Shown: piece after piece, positions 1 through 7,476 of the stretch | Layout of the letters: each line of letters begins with the position of its first letter | Numbering within the stretch: position 1 is the stretch's first letter | Origin: an uncultured Phocaeicola sp. | GTDB taxonomy: Bacteria; Bacteroidota; Bacteroidia; Bacteroidales; Bacteroidaceae | Length of the DNA stretch: 11,376 nucleotides | Direction of reading: 5' to 3' | Assembly: GCA_948579315.1 (NCBI GenBank) | Contig: CAPAOL010000061.1 | Span: 1-11,376, forward strand | Translations under genes and position numbers: made by a program | Notes under the pieces: generated by a model | The model's database searches: none | What the model saw: the letters and a program-made list of their open reading frames with translations, nothing else | Told to the model about the DNA's origin: nothing

Positions 1-38
1 CTATCATCTTCATATGCCATCTTATTTTTTAGAGACAT
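1..38 (-). other. Outward reading frame starting in left repeat arm (partial)
   Basis: Because the arm duplicates the right arm, the minus strand here reads TAA, then ATG at 38-36, then an open frame MSLKNKMAYEDD running off the left edge. No upstream coding frame feeds into it from inside the window: in that frame a TAG lies at 68-66, just inside the arm. It may be the start or an internal piece of a gene outside the window, or a duplicated fragment of the lipoprotein gene at the right end. Twelve codons are too few to assign a family. Confidence 0.3.
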
Positions 39-53
39 TTACTGAATATCCCT
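2..53. repeat. Left arm of 52-bp perfect terminal inverted repeat
   Basis: Bases 2-53 are the exact reverse complement of 11325-11376 (position i pairs with 11378-i), with no mismatch over 52 bases. Pairing is lost at 54/11324 and 55/11323, so the inner boundary is sharp. The outer boundary cannot be seen because the window ends there. The arm is AT-rich and contains CATATG and a run of six T. It starts 24 bases beyond the stop codon of the mutarotase gene. Read outward on the minus strand it carries the same frame as the right arm (stop, then ATG, then open). The match is seen directly; its role in recombination is inference. Confidence 0.97.
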
Positions 54-77
54 TCTTATTATTATCTAGAATGAAAG

Positions 78-467
78 TTATTCATATAGATAAAACATTC
101 TATCCATCAACTGCCATTTTTCAGCCGAAGACGCTCCCGGCTCTGCCTGTTGAAAGACAGACATATACTCTTCCCATTCTGCCTGACGAGGCAACGTAGC
201 CATTCTGGCCATGGCCGTATCCCAATCAAAATCGAGAGGAGTTTCCACTATCATAAACAAATTAGTTCCCAGGATATAAATTTCCATTTCCAAAATACCG
301 ACTTCACGAATAGCTGCCAATGTTTCCGGCCAAACCTTGCCTTCCGAATGACGCTTTCTATACTCGGCTATCAAGGCCGCATCGTTTTTCAGATTCAACA
401 TCTGGCAATAACGTTTTACCGGTCCCTGATATTTCCGAACTTTATATCCTTGCTTTTTGTTTTCCAT
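78..467 (-). CDS. RhaM-family (L-rhamnose/L-fucose-type) sugar mutarotase
   Basis: A 129-residue protein of the L-rhamnose mutarotase family (PF05336), cytosolic enzymes that interconvert alpha and beta anomers of a pyranose sugar. Family landmarks are present in order: Tyr36-x3-His40, matching the active-site Tyr18/His22 pair of E. coli RhaM; Trp46-Pro-Glu; the strand ending in Tyr64 (EIYI), matching Tyr41; the MIVE strand; and Trp98 in EWEEYM, where E. coli has two adjacent Trp and this protein has one. It is about 25 residues longer than E. coli RhaM, with roughly 18 extra residues at the basic N-terminus. The ATG shares one base with the TAA of the upstream kinase (TAATG), which indicates one mRNA and coupled translation. 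The sugar is uncertain: there are no rhamnose or fucose catabolic genes beside it, so no symbol is given. Confidence 0.85.
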   Translation of the reverse strand: MENKKQGYKVRKYQGPVKRYCQMLNLKNDAALIAEYRKRHSEGKVWPETLAAIREVGILEMEIYILGTNLFMIVETPLDFDWDTAMARMATLPRQAEWEEYMSVFQQAEPGASSAEKWQLMDRMFYLYE

Positions 468-1438
468 TATTCTCTTACTTCCCAGCCTAATGCACTAGCT
501 CCCAACACGGCGGCATCAGCATCCTTCAATTCAGAAATCAACAATTTAGTCTTACCTTCGTAAATCTTCAAGATATTATCATCTATAGCTTTACGGATCG
601 GCTTCATGATATAATCACCTGATTTTGCCAATCCACCAAACAGGATAATCGCTTCCGGGCTGGAGAAAGCAATGAAATCCGCCAAAGCCTCACCCAAAAT
701 ACGTCCTGTATATTCAAAGATATCTTGTGCTAATTTATCCCCTCTTACAGCCGCGTCAAAAACATCTTTAGATACAATATCTTCAGCCGGGATATCTCTT
801 AACAAACTAGGTTCGGGACGGGCAACCAGAAATTCACGTGCCGTGCGTGCCACACCTGTAGCCGAACAATAAGTTTCCAAACAGCCCTTACGACCACAAC
901 CACACTGACGTCCGTCACGACGAACTATCACATGTCCCAATTCTCCGGCAAAACCATCGTGTCCGTAAACCAGTTGTCCATTTATTACGATACCACTACC
1001 AACACCGGTTCCAAGAGTAATCATAATAAAGTCTTTCATGCCACGAGCCGCACCATAAGTCATTTCACCGATAGCGGCAGCATTAGCATCATTTGTCAAG
1101 GCAGTAGGAACACCTATTGCTTCTTCAAACAAAGTAGCCAAGGGAATCACCCCTTTCCAAGGAAGATTCGGAGCAAATTCAATGGTTCCGTTATAGTAGT
1201 TTCCATTAGGAGCACCTACACCCATACCTTTAATTTTTTCTACGCCACCGAACGATTCAATCAACGGACGCAATTTTGAACTGACAGCCTCTACATAATC
1301 CTCTATCTTAGAAAATGATTGTGTCTTAACTGAATCGGTAGCCAATACGTTACCACGCGAATCTACGATGCCAAAAACTGTATTAGTTCCGCCAATGTCC
1401 ATACCTACTACGTAGGGTTTTTCCATGCCTGTTACCAT
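467..1438 (-). CDS. ROK-family sugar kinase (probable glucokinase)
   Basis: A cytosolic ROK-family (Repressor, ORF, Kinase) enzyme that probably phosphorylates glucose or a related hexose with ATP. Numbered from the first ATG, the phosphate loop is DIGGTNT (residues 14-20), the catalytic pair Asn116-Asp117 sits in LTNDANA, the second glycine-rich ATP segment is TLGTGVGSG (141-149), ExGH is at 166-169, and the zinc-binding CxCGxxGCxE cluster uses Cys179, Cys181 and Cys186. ILFGG near 266-269 closes the nucleotide site. The 323-residue length is normal for the family. There is no N-terminal helix-turn-helix, so it is a kinase rather than a ROK repressor. The second ATG at 1426 (MEKPYVVG) gives the usual N-terminus and may be the true start. 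A strong promoter lies just upstream, and the mutarotase follows with a one-base overlap. Fructokinase or N-acetylhexosamine kinase activity cannot be excluded. Confidence 0.92.
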   Translation of the reverse strand: MVTGMEKPYVVGMDIGGTNTVFGIVDSRGNVLATDSVKTQSFSKIEDYVEAVSSKLRPLIESFGGVEKIKGMGVGAPNGNYYNGTIEFAPNLPWKGVIPLATLFEEAIGVPTALTNDANAAAIGEMTYGAARGMKDFIMITLGTGVGSGIVINGQLVYGHDGFAGELGHVIVRRDGRQCGCGRKGCLETYCSATGVARTAREFLVARPEPSLLRDIPAEDIVSKDVFDAAVRGDKLAQDIFEYTGRILGEALADFIAFSSPEAIILFGGLAKSGDYIMKPIRKAIDDNILKIYEGKTKLLISELKDADAAVLGASALGWEVRE

Positions 1439-1471
1439 GATATATTATTATTTAGGGTTAGTTATTTTGAG

Positions 1472-1503
1472 CAAATGTACACAATGAGAAAAAAGAGAGC
1501 AAA
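1472..1503 (-). promoter_or_regulatory. Bacteroidota-type promoter of the kinase-mutarotase pair
   Basis: On the minus strand TTTG (1503-1500) is followed after 20 bases by TACATTTG (1479-1472). This is an exact match to the Bacteroides sigma factor consensus TTTG-N19-21-TAnnTTTG. Transcription would start some 30-45 bases before the kinase start codon. Confidence 0.75.
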
Positions 1504-1517
1504 TTTTTTTTCAATTA

Positions 1518-1550
1518 TTTCATATAGCATTGCAACTTTTTGTATCTTCG
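1518..1550 (+). promoter_or_regulatory. Probable promoter of the exporter operon
   Basis: TATCTTCG at 1543-1550 matches the -7 form TAnnTTTG at all fixed positions but one. TTTC at 1518-1521, 21 bases upstream, is a three-of-four match to the -33 TTTG. It sits about 40 bases before the ATPase ATG and faces away from the kinase promoter, whose -33 element is only 14 bases to its left, so a regulator binding in this gap could affect both. Confidence 0.5.
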
Positions 1551-1590
1551 GCACGTCTAACCAGACAAACACAAGTTAAATTCATCGGTA

Positions 1591-2310
1591 ATGATACATT
1601 TAGAGAATATCAACAAAACCTATCATAACGGAGCTCCGCTACATGTTTTGAAAGGTATCAACCTCGACATAGAACGAGGTGAGTTTGTTTCCATTATGGG
1701 GGCTTCAGGTTCCGGAAAGTCCACTTTATTGAATATTTTAGGCATCTTGGACAATTACGATTCGGGAGAATATTATTTGAACGATGTATTAATCAAGAAT
1801 CTGAGTGAAACCCGCTCTGCCGAATACAGAAACCGGATGATAGGATTCATCTTTCAGTCTTTCAACCTGATTTCTTTTAAAAATGCGGTAGAAAATGTAG
1901 CTCTTCCCCTCTTCTATCAGGGAGTGAGCCGAAAAAAAAGGAATCAAATGGCATTAGAATACCTTGACAAACTAGGTCTTAAAGAATGGGCGCATCATAT
2001 GCCCAATGAATTGTCCGGCGGACAAAAACAACGTGTAGCCATAGCACGTGCCTTGATATCCAAACCGCAAATCATCCTTGCCGATGAACCTACCGGAGCC
2101 CTGGACAGCAAAACATCCGTGGAAGTGATGAATATTCTGAAAGAACTGCATAAAAACGAGGGGCTGACAATTGTTGTCGTCACTCATGAAAGTGGAGTAG
2201 CGAACCAAACGGACAAAATCATCCATATCAAGGACGGACTGATTGAACGGATTGAAGAAAACATAGACCATAATGCCTCTCCTTTCGGCAAGAACGGATT
2301 CATGAAATAA
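1591..2310 (+). CDS. ABC exporter ATPase subunit (LolD/MacB-type)
   Basis: A 239-residue cytoplasmic nucleotide-binding subunit that powers the pump encoded by the next four genes. Visible motifs are Walker A GASGSGKST (37-45), Q-loop Gln89 in FIFQSFNL, signature LSGGQKQRVAIARAL (141-155), Walker B IILADEP with catalytic Glu166, D-loop ALDS (170-173) and switch His199 in VVTHE. The sequence is of the LolD/MacB/FtsE class, with the characteristic ADEPTGALDS. In E. coli MacB the ATPase is fused to the membrane domain; here it is a separate protein, as in LolD. It is the first gene of the operon, 9 bases upstream of permease 1. It has no membrane segment of its own. All catalytic residues are intact, so it should be active. 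Confidence 0.95.
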   Translation: MIHLENINKTYHNGAPLHVLKGINLDIERGEFVSIMGASGSGKSTLLNILGILDNYDSGEYYLNDVLIKNLSETRSAEYRNRMIGFIFQSFNLISFKNAVENVALPLFYQGVSRKKRNQMALEYLDKLGLKEWAHHMPNELSGGQKQRVAIARALISKPQIILADEPTGALDSKTSVEVMNILKELHKNEGLTIVVVTHESGVANQTDKIIHIKDGLIERIEENIDHNASPFGKNGFMK

Positions 2311-2319
2311 CTGACACAC

Positions 2320-3576
2320 ATGATTGATCTTATTCAAGAAATATTCGGAACAATAAAGCGCAATAAATTACGCACGTTCCTCACCGGCTTTGCCGTAGCT
2401 TGGGGTATCTTCATGCTGATCGTACTGCTGGGGGCAGGCAACGGACTAATCCATGCTTTCGAAAGCTCATCTGCAGATATGGCTATGAATTCCATCAAAG
2501 TATTTCCCGGCTGGACTTCCAAAGCATACGACGGATTAAAAGAAGGACGCCGCATTGAACTGGACAATAAAGACTATCGGATAACCGAAACCGATTTTCC
2601 CAAAAATGTCATCAGTGTAGGAGCTACCGTACGTCAGAGTAATGTGACTTTAACATATGGACAAGACTATGTATCCACCACATTGGAAGGAGTATACCCT
2701 AATCATAAGGATGTAGAAAGAGTAAAACCTGCAGGGGGGCGATTTATCAATGACATCGATATCCGTCAACGGCGAAAAGTAATCATTCTTCATACAAAAA
2801 CCGCAGAAATGCTCTTTAAAAAAGACGCAGACAAAGCTATCGGAAAATTTGTCAACGCCAATGGAGTAGTATATCAAGTGGTAGGCCTTTTTACCGACAA
2901 GGGAAGTTTCCAACCTAACGCCTTCATCCCATTCACCACCTTACAACTCATATATAATAAAGGTGACAAGCTGAACAATTTGATATTTATGACACAAGGA
3001 CTCGATACAGAAGAAAAAAATGAAATCTTTGAAAAGGAGTACCGCAAAGCTATCGGCGTACACCACCGGTTTACAGCTGATGACAAAGGCGCTATCTGGA
3101 TGTGGAACCGTTTCACCCAATTCCTGCAACAAGAAAAAGGTATGCGCATTCTGACTATAGCCATTTGGGTAATAGGCATATTCACTTTGCTGAGTGGCAT
3201 CGTAGGTGTAAGTAATATCATGCTGATCACAGTAAAAGAACGGACCCGTGAATTTGGTATCCGCAAAGCGTTGGGTGCCAAACCTATATCTATCTTATGG
3301 CTAATCATAGCCGAAAGCGTAACAATTACCACCTTTTTCGGGTATATAGGAATGGTGGCAGGCATTGCTGCCACGGAATACATGAACACAGTGGCAGGAA
3401 ACCAAACTGTAGACGCAGGCGTTTTCACCGAAACAGTTTTCCTCAATCCCACAGTAGATATCAGTATAGCCATACAAGCAACCATGACATTGGTGATAGC
3501 CGGTACACTGGCAGGTTTCTTTCCTGCCCGCAAGGCCGTCATGATCCGACCAATCGAAGCACTTAGAGCAGATTAA
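2320..3576 (+). CDS. MacB/FtsX-type ABC transporter permease 1
   Basis: A 418-residue inner-membrane subunit with type VII (MacB/FtsX) architecture. TM1 lies at about 18-41, followed by a large periplasmic MacB_PCD-like domain (about 45-272), TM2 at about 277-303, TM3 at about 324-352 and TM4 at about 384-402. The cytoplasmic loop VKERTREFGIRKALGA (305-320) is the conserved coupling segment of MacB-type permeases, and the C-terminal PARKAVMIRPIEALR (402-416) is also typical. In MacB-like pumps this subunit does not carry substrate across the inner membrane: ATP-driven motion of its periplasmic domain pushes substrate from the periplasm through the adaptor and TolC. It starts 9 bases after the ATPase and ends 4 bases before its paralogue. 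The start follows immediately from the N-terminal amphipathic stretch expected before TM1. Confidence 0.93.
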   Translation: MIDLIQEIFGTIKRNKLRTFLTGFAVAWGIFMLIVLLGAGNGLIHAFESSSADMAMNSIKVFPGWTSKAYDGLKEGRRIELDNKDYRITETDFPKNVISVGATVRQSNVTLTYGQDYVSTTLEGVYPNHKDVERVKPAGGRFINDIDIRQRRKVIILHTKTAEMLFKKDADKAIGKFVNANGVVYQVVGLFTDKGSFQPNAFIPFTTLQLIYNKGDKLNNLIFMTQGLDTEEKNEIFEKEYRKAIGVHHRFTADDKGAIWMWNRFTQFLQQEKGMRILTIAIWVIGIFTLLSGIVGVSNIMLITVKERTREFGIRKALGAKPISILWLIIAESVTITTFFGYIGMVAGIAATEYMNTVAGNQTVDAGVFTETVFLNPTVDISIAIQATMTLVIAGTLAGFFPARKAVMIRPIEALRAD

Positions 3577-3580
3577 AATT

Positions 3581-4822
3581 ATGAGAATAGATTTAGACAG
3601 GTGGGAAGAAATATTCATCACCATTACCAGAAACAAGACACGTAGCCTATTGACCGCTTTTGGTGTTTTTTGGGGCATATTCATGCTGGTTGCCCTTATG
3701 GGGGGTGGCCAGGGACTACAAGATATGATGTCGGCCAACTTTAAAGGATTCGCCACCAATTCCGTTTTTTTCGGAAGTAATAAAACCAGTGAAGCCTATA
3801 AAGGATTTAGAAAAGGACGTTATTGGGATATGGAGTTTAACGATGTGGAACGTATCCGCCAAGCCGTACCGGAAGTAGAAGTTATCACTCCCAATATCAG
3901 CCGATGGGGCTCTACTGCTATTTTCGGAGACAAGAAAAGCTCCTGTGCCGTCAGAGGGTTACAACCTGATTATGAAAAGATAGAAGCTCAAAATATTACA
4001 ATGGGGCGCTTTATCAATGACGTAGACATACTGGAAAGCCGGAAAGTATGCACCATAGGAAAACGAGTATACGACGAACTGTTTCCCCAAGGAGGAAACC
4101 CATGCGGACAATATTTGCGTGTGGATGGTATTTACTATCAGATTGTAGGTGTTAGCTTATCAACCAGTAACATGAATATCAATGCAGGAACAGAGGATAG
4201 TGTAACTCTTCCATTTACTACCATGCAAAAAGCATACAATTTTGGAAAGCGCATTGATTTAGTCTGTATTACCGTAAAACCGGGTGTGACCGTTACCAGT
4301 ATAGCTGACAAAATAGAACAAGTAATCAAGAAAGCGCACTATATCCACCCGGACGACAAACAAGCGGTGATCATGGTCAATGCAGAAGCAATGTTCAGCA
4401 TGATTGACAATCTGTTCACAGGAATCAAAATTTTGGCATGGATGGTAGGTTTGGGAACATTGCTGGCAGGAGCTATCGGAGTAAGCAATATTATGATGGT
4501 TACCGTGAAAGAACGTACAACCGAAATCGGCATCCGCCGAGCCATTGGCGCACGCCCTAAAGATATTCTAAACCAAATTCTTTCTGAAAGCATGGTATTG
4601 ACAACTTTTGCAGGGTTGATGGGAATTAGTTTCGGAGTCTTGATCTTACAAGGGCTGGAAATAGGAACGGCAGCTTCGGGTACAGAGGCTCATTTCCAAA
4701 TCAGCTTCTGGATGGCCGTCGGGGCCTGCATCTTATTGATGGTCCTAGGTATGCTGGCCGGATTGGCACCGGCTTATCGCGCTATGGCCATCAAACCCAT
4801 TGAGGCTATAAGAGACGAATAA
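3581..4822 (+). CDS. MacB/FtsX-type ABC transporter permease 2
   Basis: A 413-residue paralogue of the preceding permease with the same layout: TM1 about 20-42, periplasmic domain about 45-280, three C-terminal TM segments at about 283-306, 335-358 and 377-397, coupling segment VKERTTEIGIRRAIGA (309-324), and an APAYRAMAIKPIEAIR tail. Both permeases share the block GRFIND(V/I)DI in the periplasmic domain (here 142-150), which points to an old tandem duplication. As MacB works as a dimer, the two products most likely form a heterodimer with two copies of the separate ATPase. The periplasmic region has three Cys, at 122, 157 and 175 (ordinary in number, but absent from permease 1). It starts 4 bases after permease 1, so translation is probably coupled. 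Substrate cannot be read from sequence. Confidence 0.93.
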   Translation: MRIDLDRWEEIFITITRNKTRSLLTAFGVFWGIFMLVALMGGGQGLQDMMSANFKGFATNSVFFGSNKTSEAYKGFRKGRYWDMEFNDVERIRQAVPEVEVITPNISRWGSTAIFGDKKSSCAVRGLQPDYEKIEAQNITMGRFINDVDILESRKVCTIGKRVYDELFPQGGNPCGQYLRVDGIYYQIVGVSLSTSNMNINAGTEDSVTLPFTTMQKAYNFGKRIDLVCITVKPGVTVTSIADKIEQVIKKAHYIHPDDKQAVIMVNAEAMFSMIDNLFTGIKILAWMVGLGTLLAGAIGVSNIMMVTVKERTTEIGIRRAIGARPKDILNQILSESMVLTTFAGLMGISFGVLILQGLEIGTAASGTEAHFQISFWMAVGACILLMVLGMLAGLAPAYRAMAIKPIEAIRDE

Positions 4823-4895
4823 AGCCGTCCGACGTAACGGATAAAGTTTCCATGCAAGAACAAACAAGAATAAAAAAATAATAAAACAAACAGAT

Positions 4896-5990
4896 ATGAA
4901 AAAGTATGTAAAAATTGCACTATTAGTCATCGTTGCACTGATATTCATCGGAACATTTGTATTTCTCTATCAAAAATCACAACCCAAAGCCAGCGTGTAT
5001 ACTATATTAAACGCAGAAATCACCGATCTGAAAAAGACCACTGTAGCTACCGGAAAAATAGAACCGCGTGACGAGATTCTGATTAAGCCGCAGATTTCAG
5101 GTATCATTGACGAGGTATATAAGGAAGCCGGACAAAAAATAAAGAAAGGAGAAGTGATTGCCAAAGTAAAGGTGATCCCCGAACTGGGACAACTAAACTC
5201 GGCAGAAAGCCGTGTAAGACTGGCAGAAATCAATGCCAGACAAGGAGAAACGGACTTTGCCCGTATGAAAAAACTGTTCGAAAGCAAACTTATCAGCAGT
5301 GAAGAATATGAAAAGAGTGAAGTAGCCGTAAAACAGGCACGTGAAGAATTACAAACAGCCAAAGATAACCTGGAAATAGTCAAAGAAGGTATCACTAAAA
5401 ACAAGGCTTCATTCAGTAGTACCCTTATCCGATCTACTATTGACGGATTGATTTTGGATGTGCCCGTAAAAGCCGGTAACTCCGTCATAATGAGCAACAC
5501 ATTCAATGACGGAACCACTATCGCCACCGTAGCCAACATGAATGATCTGATTTTCCGAGGCAATATTGATGAAACGGAAGTAGGACGCATACACGAAGGC
5601 ATGCCGGTAAAAATAACTTTAGGAGCCTTACAAAACATGGAATTTGATGCACAACTAGAATATATCTCTCCTAAAGGTGTAGAAGAAAATGGTGCCAACC
5701 AATTTGAGATCAAAGCAGCCATCACAGTCCCCGACAGTATTACCATCCGTTCCGGATATAGCGCAAATGCGGAAATCGTTCTGGCACGTGCCAGCAAGGT
5801 ACTGGCAGTACCCGAAAGTACTGTTGAGTTTAAAAACGACTCTACTTTTATATACGTATTGACAGATAGTGTACCTTCACAGAAATTCAGCCGTCGTGCC
5901 GTTATTACAGGTATGAGTGACGGTATCCAGATTGAAATAAAGAACGGTCTGAATGTCAATGAAAAAGTACGCGGAGCAGAAAAGAAATAA
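4896..5990 (+). CDS. HlyD/MacA-type periplasmic adaptor subunit
   Basis: A 364-residue membrane-fusion protein bridging the inner-membrane permeases and the TolC channel. An N-terminal uncleaved signal anchor (about 5-25) follows MKKYVK. Then come a lipoyl half-motif (about 58-92, with the ISGIIDEVYKEAGQKIKKGE hairpin), an alpha-helical coiled coil (about 97-170), the second lipoyl half (about 178-212, STIDGLILDVPVKAGNSV), a beta-barrel (about 215-298) and a membrane-proximal domain (about 300-358). The hairpin is short to medium in length, as in MacA. There is no lipobox Cys, so it is anchored by the helix. The gap to permease 2 is 73 bases, larger than elsewhere in the operon, but I see no convincing promoter in it. 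TolC follows 12 bases later. Order and domain content support a MacAB-TolC-like efflux or secretion pump. Confidence 0.93.
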   Translation: MKKYVKIALLVIVALIFIGTFVFLYQKSQPKASVYTILNAEITDLKKTTVATGKIEPRDEILIKPQISGIIDEVYKEAGQKIKKGEVIAKVKVIPELGQLNSAESRVRLAEINARQGETDFARMKKLFESKLISSEEYEKSEVAVKQAREELQTAKDNLEIVKEGITKNKASFSSTLIRSTIDGLILDVPVKAGNSVIMSNTFNDGTTIATVANMNDLIFRGNIDETEVGRIHEGMPVKITLGALQNMEFDAQLEYISPKGVEENGANQFEIKAAITVPDSITIRSGYSANAEIVLARASKVLAVPESTVEFKNDSTFIYVLTDSVPSQKFSRRAVITGMSDGIQIEIKNGLNVNEKVRGAEKK

Positions 5991-6002
5991 CAGAATATCA
6001 TT

Positions 6003-7319
6003 ATGAAGAAACAAATCATTATAGCCTTGGCCACCCTGACTGCATTACCGGCCGTTTCCCAAGAAAAATGGGATTTACGTAAATGCATTGATTATGCTAT
6101 AGAACACAACCTGAGTATCAAGCAACAGGAAGCTGCAAGAGATCAGAATGCAGTGGATTTGAATACTGCTAAATACAGCCGGCTGCCTAATCTGAACGGT
6201 AATGTGGGCCAGTCATTTAACTTCGGCCGTGCCTTGCAGGCAGACAATACGTATGGCGACCGTAATACCAAAAACACCAACTTCTCACTCAGTACCAGTA
6301 TTCCTTTATTTACAGGATTGCGGATACCGAACAACATCGCTCTCAGCAAACTGAACCTGAAAGCAGCTACAGAAGACTTGAACAAGGCCAAAGAAGATAT
6401 CAGCATTTCTGTCACCTCTGCCTATCTACAAATTCTTTTTAATGAAGAATTGGCAAAAGTAGCTCACAACCAAGTAGAGTTAAGCCGGGAACAGCTGGAA
6501 TTGAAAGAAGCCTATTTCAAAAATGGGAAAGCATCTGAAGCCGAAGTCTATGAAGCCCGCGCACGCGTCGCACAAGACGAAATGTCAGCAGTACAGGCTG
6601 ACAATAACTATCAGTTAGCTTTGTTAGAACTGAGCCAGCTGTTGGAACTTCCTACTCCTGACGGATTTGGAGTAGTATCTCCCCGTGTAGAGGATGATTT
6701 TACTCTGCTTTCACTTCCCGAAGATATCTATGCACAAGCTGTTCTGAACAAACCAAGTATTAAAGCAGCCCAATTTCGTCTGGAAGGTGCGGCCAAAAAT
6801 ATCCGTATTGCCCAAAGTTCCTGGTATCCGCAATTAAACTTCAGTGCAGGTATAGGAACAAACTACTATAATATCTCAGGAGTAGAAAATGCTTCATTCA
6901 GCAGCCAGTGGCATCAAAATTTTAATAAATACCTGCAATTCTCACTCAGCATTCCGTTGTTCAACCGTTTTGACACACGAAATAAAGTAAAGAACGCACG
7001 CATCCAGCGCACTGCTTTATCATGGAAGTTGGAAGAAAGCAAAAAGGCTCTTTTCAAAGAAATACAGCAAGCATACTATAATGCAGTAGCTGCCGAAAGC
7101 AAATACAAAAGCAGTAATACAGCTACGGATGCTTCTGAAGCTTCCTTCCGTCTGATGAGCGAAAAATATGCCAATGGTAAAGCCAACGCTACTGAATACA
7201 ATGAGGCACGTACCAATTGGATGAAAGCCGTTTCGGATATGCTTCAAGCAAAATATGACTATCTGTTCCGTACCAAGATTCTGGATTTCTACAAAGGAGT
7301 TCCTCTTACTTTGGAATAA
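6003..7319 (+). CDS. TolC-family outer-membrane channel protein
   Basis: A 438-residue outer-membrane efflux protein that would form the trimeric exit duct of the exporter. A cleavable signal peptide is visible (MKKQ, hydrophobic stretch to about residue 17, likely cut after AVS at 19). Mature sequence begins with WDLRKCIDYAIEHNLSI (23-39), the classic opening of OEP domains. Two OEP repeats follow, roughly 25-215 and 240-430, each with long heptad-rich helices and a strand rich in aromatic and polar residues (LSTSIPLFTG near 97 and FSLSIPLFNR near 319 are the matching beta segments). It is the last gene of the operon, 12 bases after the adaptor, and a stable inverted repeat begins 8 bases after its stop. 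No truncation is visible. Confidence 0.94.
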   Translation: MKKQIIIALATLTALPAVSQEKWDLRKCIDYAIEHNLSIKQQEAARDQNAVDLNTAKYSRLPNLNGNVGQSFNFGRALQADNTYGDRNTKNTNFSLSTSIPLFTGLRIPNNIALSKLNLKAATEDLNKAKEDISISVTSAYLQILFNEELAKVAHNQVELSREQLELKEAYFKNGKASEAEVYEARARVAQDEMSAVQADNNYQLALLELSQLLELPTPDGFGVVSPRVEDDFTLLSLPEDIYAQAVLNKPSIKAAQFRLEGAAKNIRIAQSSWYPQLNFSAGIGTNYYNISGVENASFSSQWHQNFNKYLQFSLSIPLFNRFDTRNKVKNARIQRTALSWKLEESKKALFKEIQQAYYNAVAAESKYKSSNTATDASEASFRLMSEKYANGKANATEYNEARTNWMKAVSDMLQAKYDYLFRTKILDFYKGVPLTLE

Positions 7320-7327
7320 ATTATTAA

Positions 7328-7389
7328 GATTCACCACAGATTTTCACAGTCTATTCATAATCAGATTCTGCGTTGACCTGTGGTGAATC
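7328..7389 (+). repeat. Long-stem inverted repeat, probable transcript end of exporter operon
   Basis: GATTCACCACAG (7328-7339) pairs perfectly with CTGTGGTGAATC (7378-7389), a 12-bp stem enclosing 38 bases. The loop contains TTTTCACAG and further bits of the same vocabulary. From memory, intergenic elements with CCACAGATT...CTGTGGTGAAT ends recur in Bacteroides genomes, so this is probably a degenerate member of a dispersed repeat. It has no U-tract immediately after the stem, so it is more likely a 3' end stabiliser or repeat than a canonical intrinsic terminator. Confidence 0.7.
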
Positions 7390-7476
7390 ATCATAAAAAC
7401 GACCTTTACAATTCCGGACAATTCATTGTGTTTCGGACTCTTATTTACGTCGGTTTTCGTTGTTTTTCAAATCATA

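Noticed and set aside
14..199. Plus-strand ORF of 61 residues running out of the left repeat arm
   Set aside because: It lies mostly antisense to the mutarotase gene, has no recognisable motif, and only its first residues fall in the repeat. The open frame is a by-product of the minus-strand coding.
467..1438. ROK transcriptional repressor (NagC/Mlc type)
   Set aside because: The protein begins at the DIGGTNT phosphate loop with no N-terminal helix-turn-helix, so it fits a kinase.
2874..3542. Minus-strand ORF of 222 residues opposite permease 1
   Set aside because: It is a shadow of hydrophobic permease coding, without start context or motif.
4970..6088. Minus-strand ORF of 372 residues opposite the adaptor gene
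   Set aside because: It is a shadow frame: Ser/Leu-rich with no domain signature, while the plus strand encodes a complete HlyD-type adaptor inside a five-gene operon.
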